64,000 nucleotides of DNA, taken from assembly GCA_022843165.1 (NCBI GenBank), contig JALHOD010000010.1, forward strand, positions 1 through 64,000. Direction: 5' to 3'. Below the pieces are notes generated by a model. The model was not told the origin of the DNA and did no database searches. It worked only from the letters and a program-made list of their open reading frames with translations. This stretch comes from Pseudorhodoplanes sp. GTDB taxonomy: Bacteria; Pseudomonadota; Alphaproteobacteria; Rhizobiales; Xanthobacteraceae. Shown piece by piece: positions 63,531 to 64,000 of this stretch. How positions within the stretch are numbered: position 1 is the stretch's first letter; every line of letters begins with the position of its first letter. Position numbers and translations under genes: made by a program.

Positions 63531-64000
63531 TCAGCGCGGCGGAATCTGCAGGAATTCCGTCACCTCTTCCTTGGTCAAAGGCTTGTCCAGGAATTTCAGC
63601 TTCACAGCATCACGGATGATGCCGTCCATGTCGGCCATCTTGTCGGTCTGCATGGCATCCTGGGGCTGGAAGTCCTTGATCGCTTCCTTGATGATCCCTT
63701 CATCGGCCTTGATCTTGACGGCATACATCGTGATCGCCTTTGGATCGGAATACATCCAGTCCACACTCTCACGATAGGCCTTCACGAACCGCATGATGGC
63801 GTCCTTCTTGGTCTTGAGCGCATCCGCGTTGACGATGATGGCGCGCACCGTCTGACCGCGCAGCGATGGCGCATCGCTGCCACGAATGACCAGGCGAGTC
63901 TTGCCTTCCTTCATTTCCTTGACGCCGAACGGCGGAGCCGCCCAGCCGATATCGACCTGGCCGCTCATCACCGAGGTCAGCGTGCCCGGAGGGCCGCCGG
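63531..64000 (-). CDS. NMT1-type ABC transporter substrate-binding protein, C-terminal part
   Basis: The frame is open to the window edge, so the N-terminal half and signal peptide are outside. The visible 156 residues read LTSVMSGQVDIGWAAPPFG, then IRGSDAPSLRGQTVRAIIVNADALKTKK, AIMRFVKAYRESVDWMYSDPKA and LDKPLTKEEVTEFLQIP, typical of the NMT1/THI5-like binding proteins that carry nitrate, sulfonates, taurine or aromatic compounds. The apparent start at 63971 is an internal Met. A strong terminator follows at 63485-63504. Confidence 0.88.
   Translation of the reverse strand, partial: GGPPGTLTSVMSGQVDIGWAAPPFGVKEMKEGKTRLVIRGSDAPSLRGQTVRAIIVNADALKTKKDAIMRFVKAYRESVDWMYSDPKAITMYAVKIKADEGIIKEAIKDFQPQDAMQTDKMADMDGIIRDAVKLKFLDKPLTKEEVTEFLQIPPR

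Overview
The window is GC-rich, gene-dense chromosomal DNA of an alphaproteobacterium, most likely Hyphomicrobiales (Xanthobacteraceae/Nitrobacteraceae type). This is inferred from protein style, the urt-ure gene order and three GC-rich palindromic intergenic repeats of the rhizobial/Bradyrhizobium kind. Nearly all of it is coding. I see no tRNA, rRNA, CRISPR array or insertion sequence.

Region 1 (1-12640, minus strand) is one long surface-glycan operon. It starts with a winged-helix regulator and a specialised NusG (RfaH-like) protein, followed by a leader with a hairpin and a GCGGTAGC motif resembling the E. coli ops element. Next come WlbA, an SDR epimerase, WlbC, asparagine synthase, an acyltransferase, a one-piece ABC flippase/exporter, a polysaccharide deacetylase-like protein, an LpxD-like acyltransferase, an HMG-CoA-lyase-like enzyme that lacks the lyase cysteine, a glycosyltransferase and the start of a second asparagine synthase. 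The divergent plus-strand unit (12906-16598) holds WlbB, completing the WlbA/C/B steps to UDP-2,3-diacetamido-glucuronate, plus KdsD, a WecA-like initiating transferase and an SDR.

Region 2 (16547-32163) makes the LPS core: a FlaA1/WbpM-type dehydratase, a GT9, an O-antigen ligase, two GT2s, an FkbM methyltransferase, HldE, HldD, WaaF, GmhA, GmhB, an LpcC-like GT4, GalE and an MsbA-like exporter. The full ADP-heptose pathway (GmhA, HldE, GmhB, HldD) is present.

Region 3 (32188-40622) has an FAH-family hydrolase, two small proteins, a GST, a branched-chain-type ABC importer (livF/G/M/H plus binding protein) and a divergent MarR gene with a PaaG-like isomerase. A 37-bp palindrome sits between the two divergent units. 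A near-perfect parS site (40661-40676) lies just downstream.

Region 4 (40944-53706, minus strand) is a urea uptake and urease operon, urtABCDE-ureD-ureA-orf-orf-ureBCEF-mug-ureG, with a near-consensus sigma-54 promoter before urtA. It carries unusual cargo: a DNA-mismatch glycosylase between ureF and ureG, a DUF4375 gene before ureB, and a palindromic repeat translated in frame inside UreF.

Region 5 (53931-64000) is metabolic: a DUF2064 protein, a dihydroxyphthalate-decarboxylase-like protein, a TPR protein, GalB and GalC (protocatechuate/gallate 4,5-cleavage steps), a DUF938 methyltransferase, a type I extradiol dioxygenase, an SMR transporter, an aldo/keto reductase, a thioesterase, a DUF1932 dehydrogenase, a secreted double-Kazal protein and the C-terminal part of an NMT1-type binding protein. 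Region 5 and the importer in region 3 both suggest use of aromatic acids.
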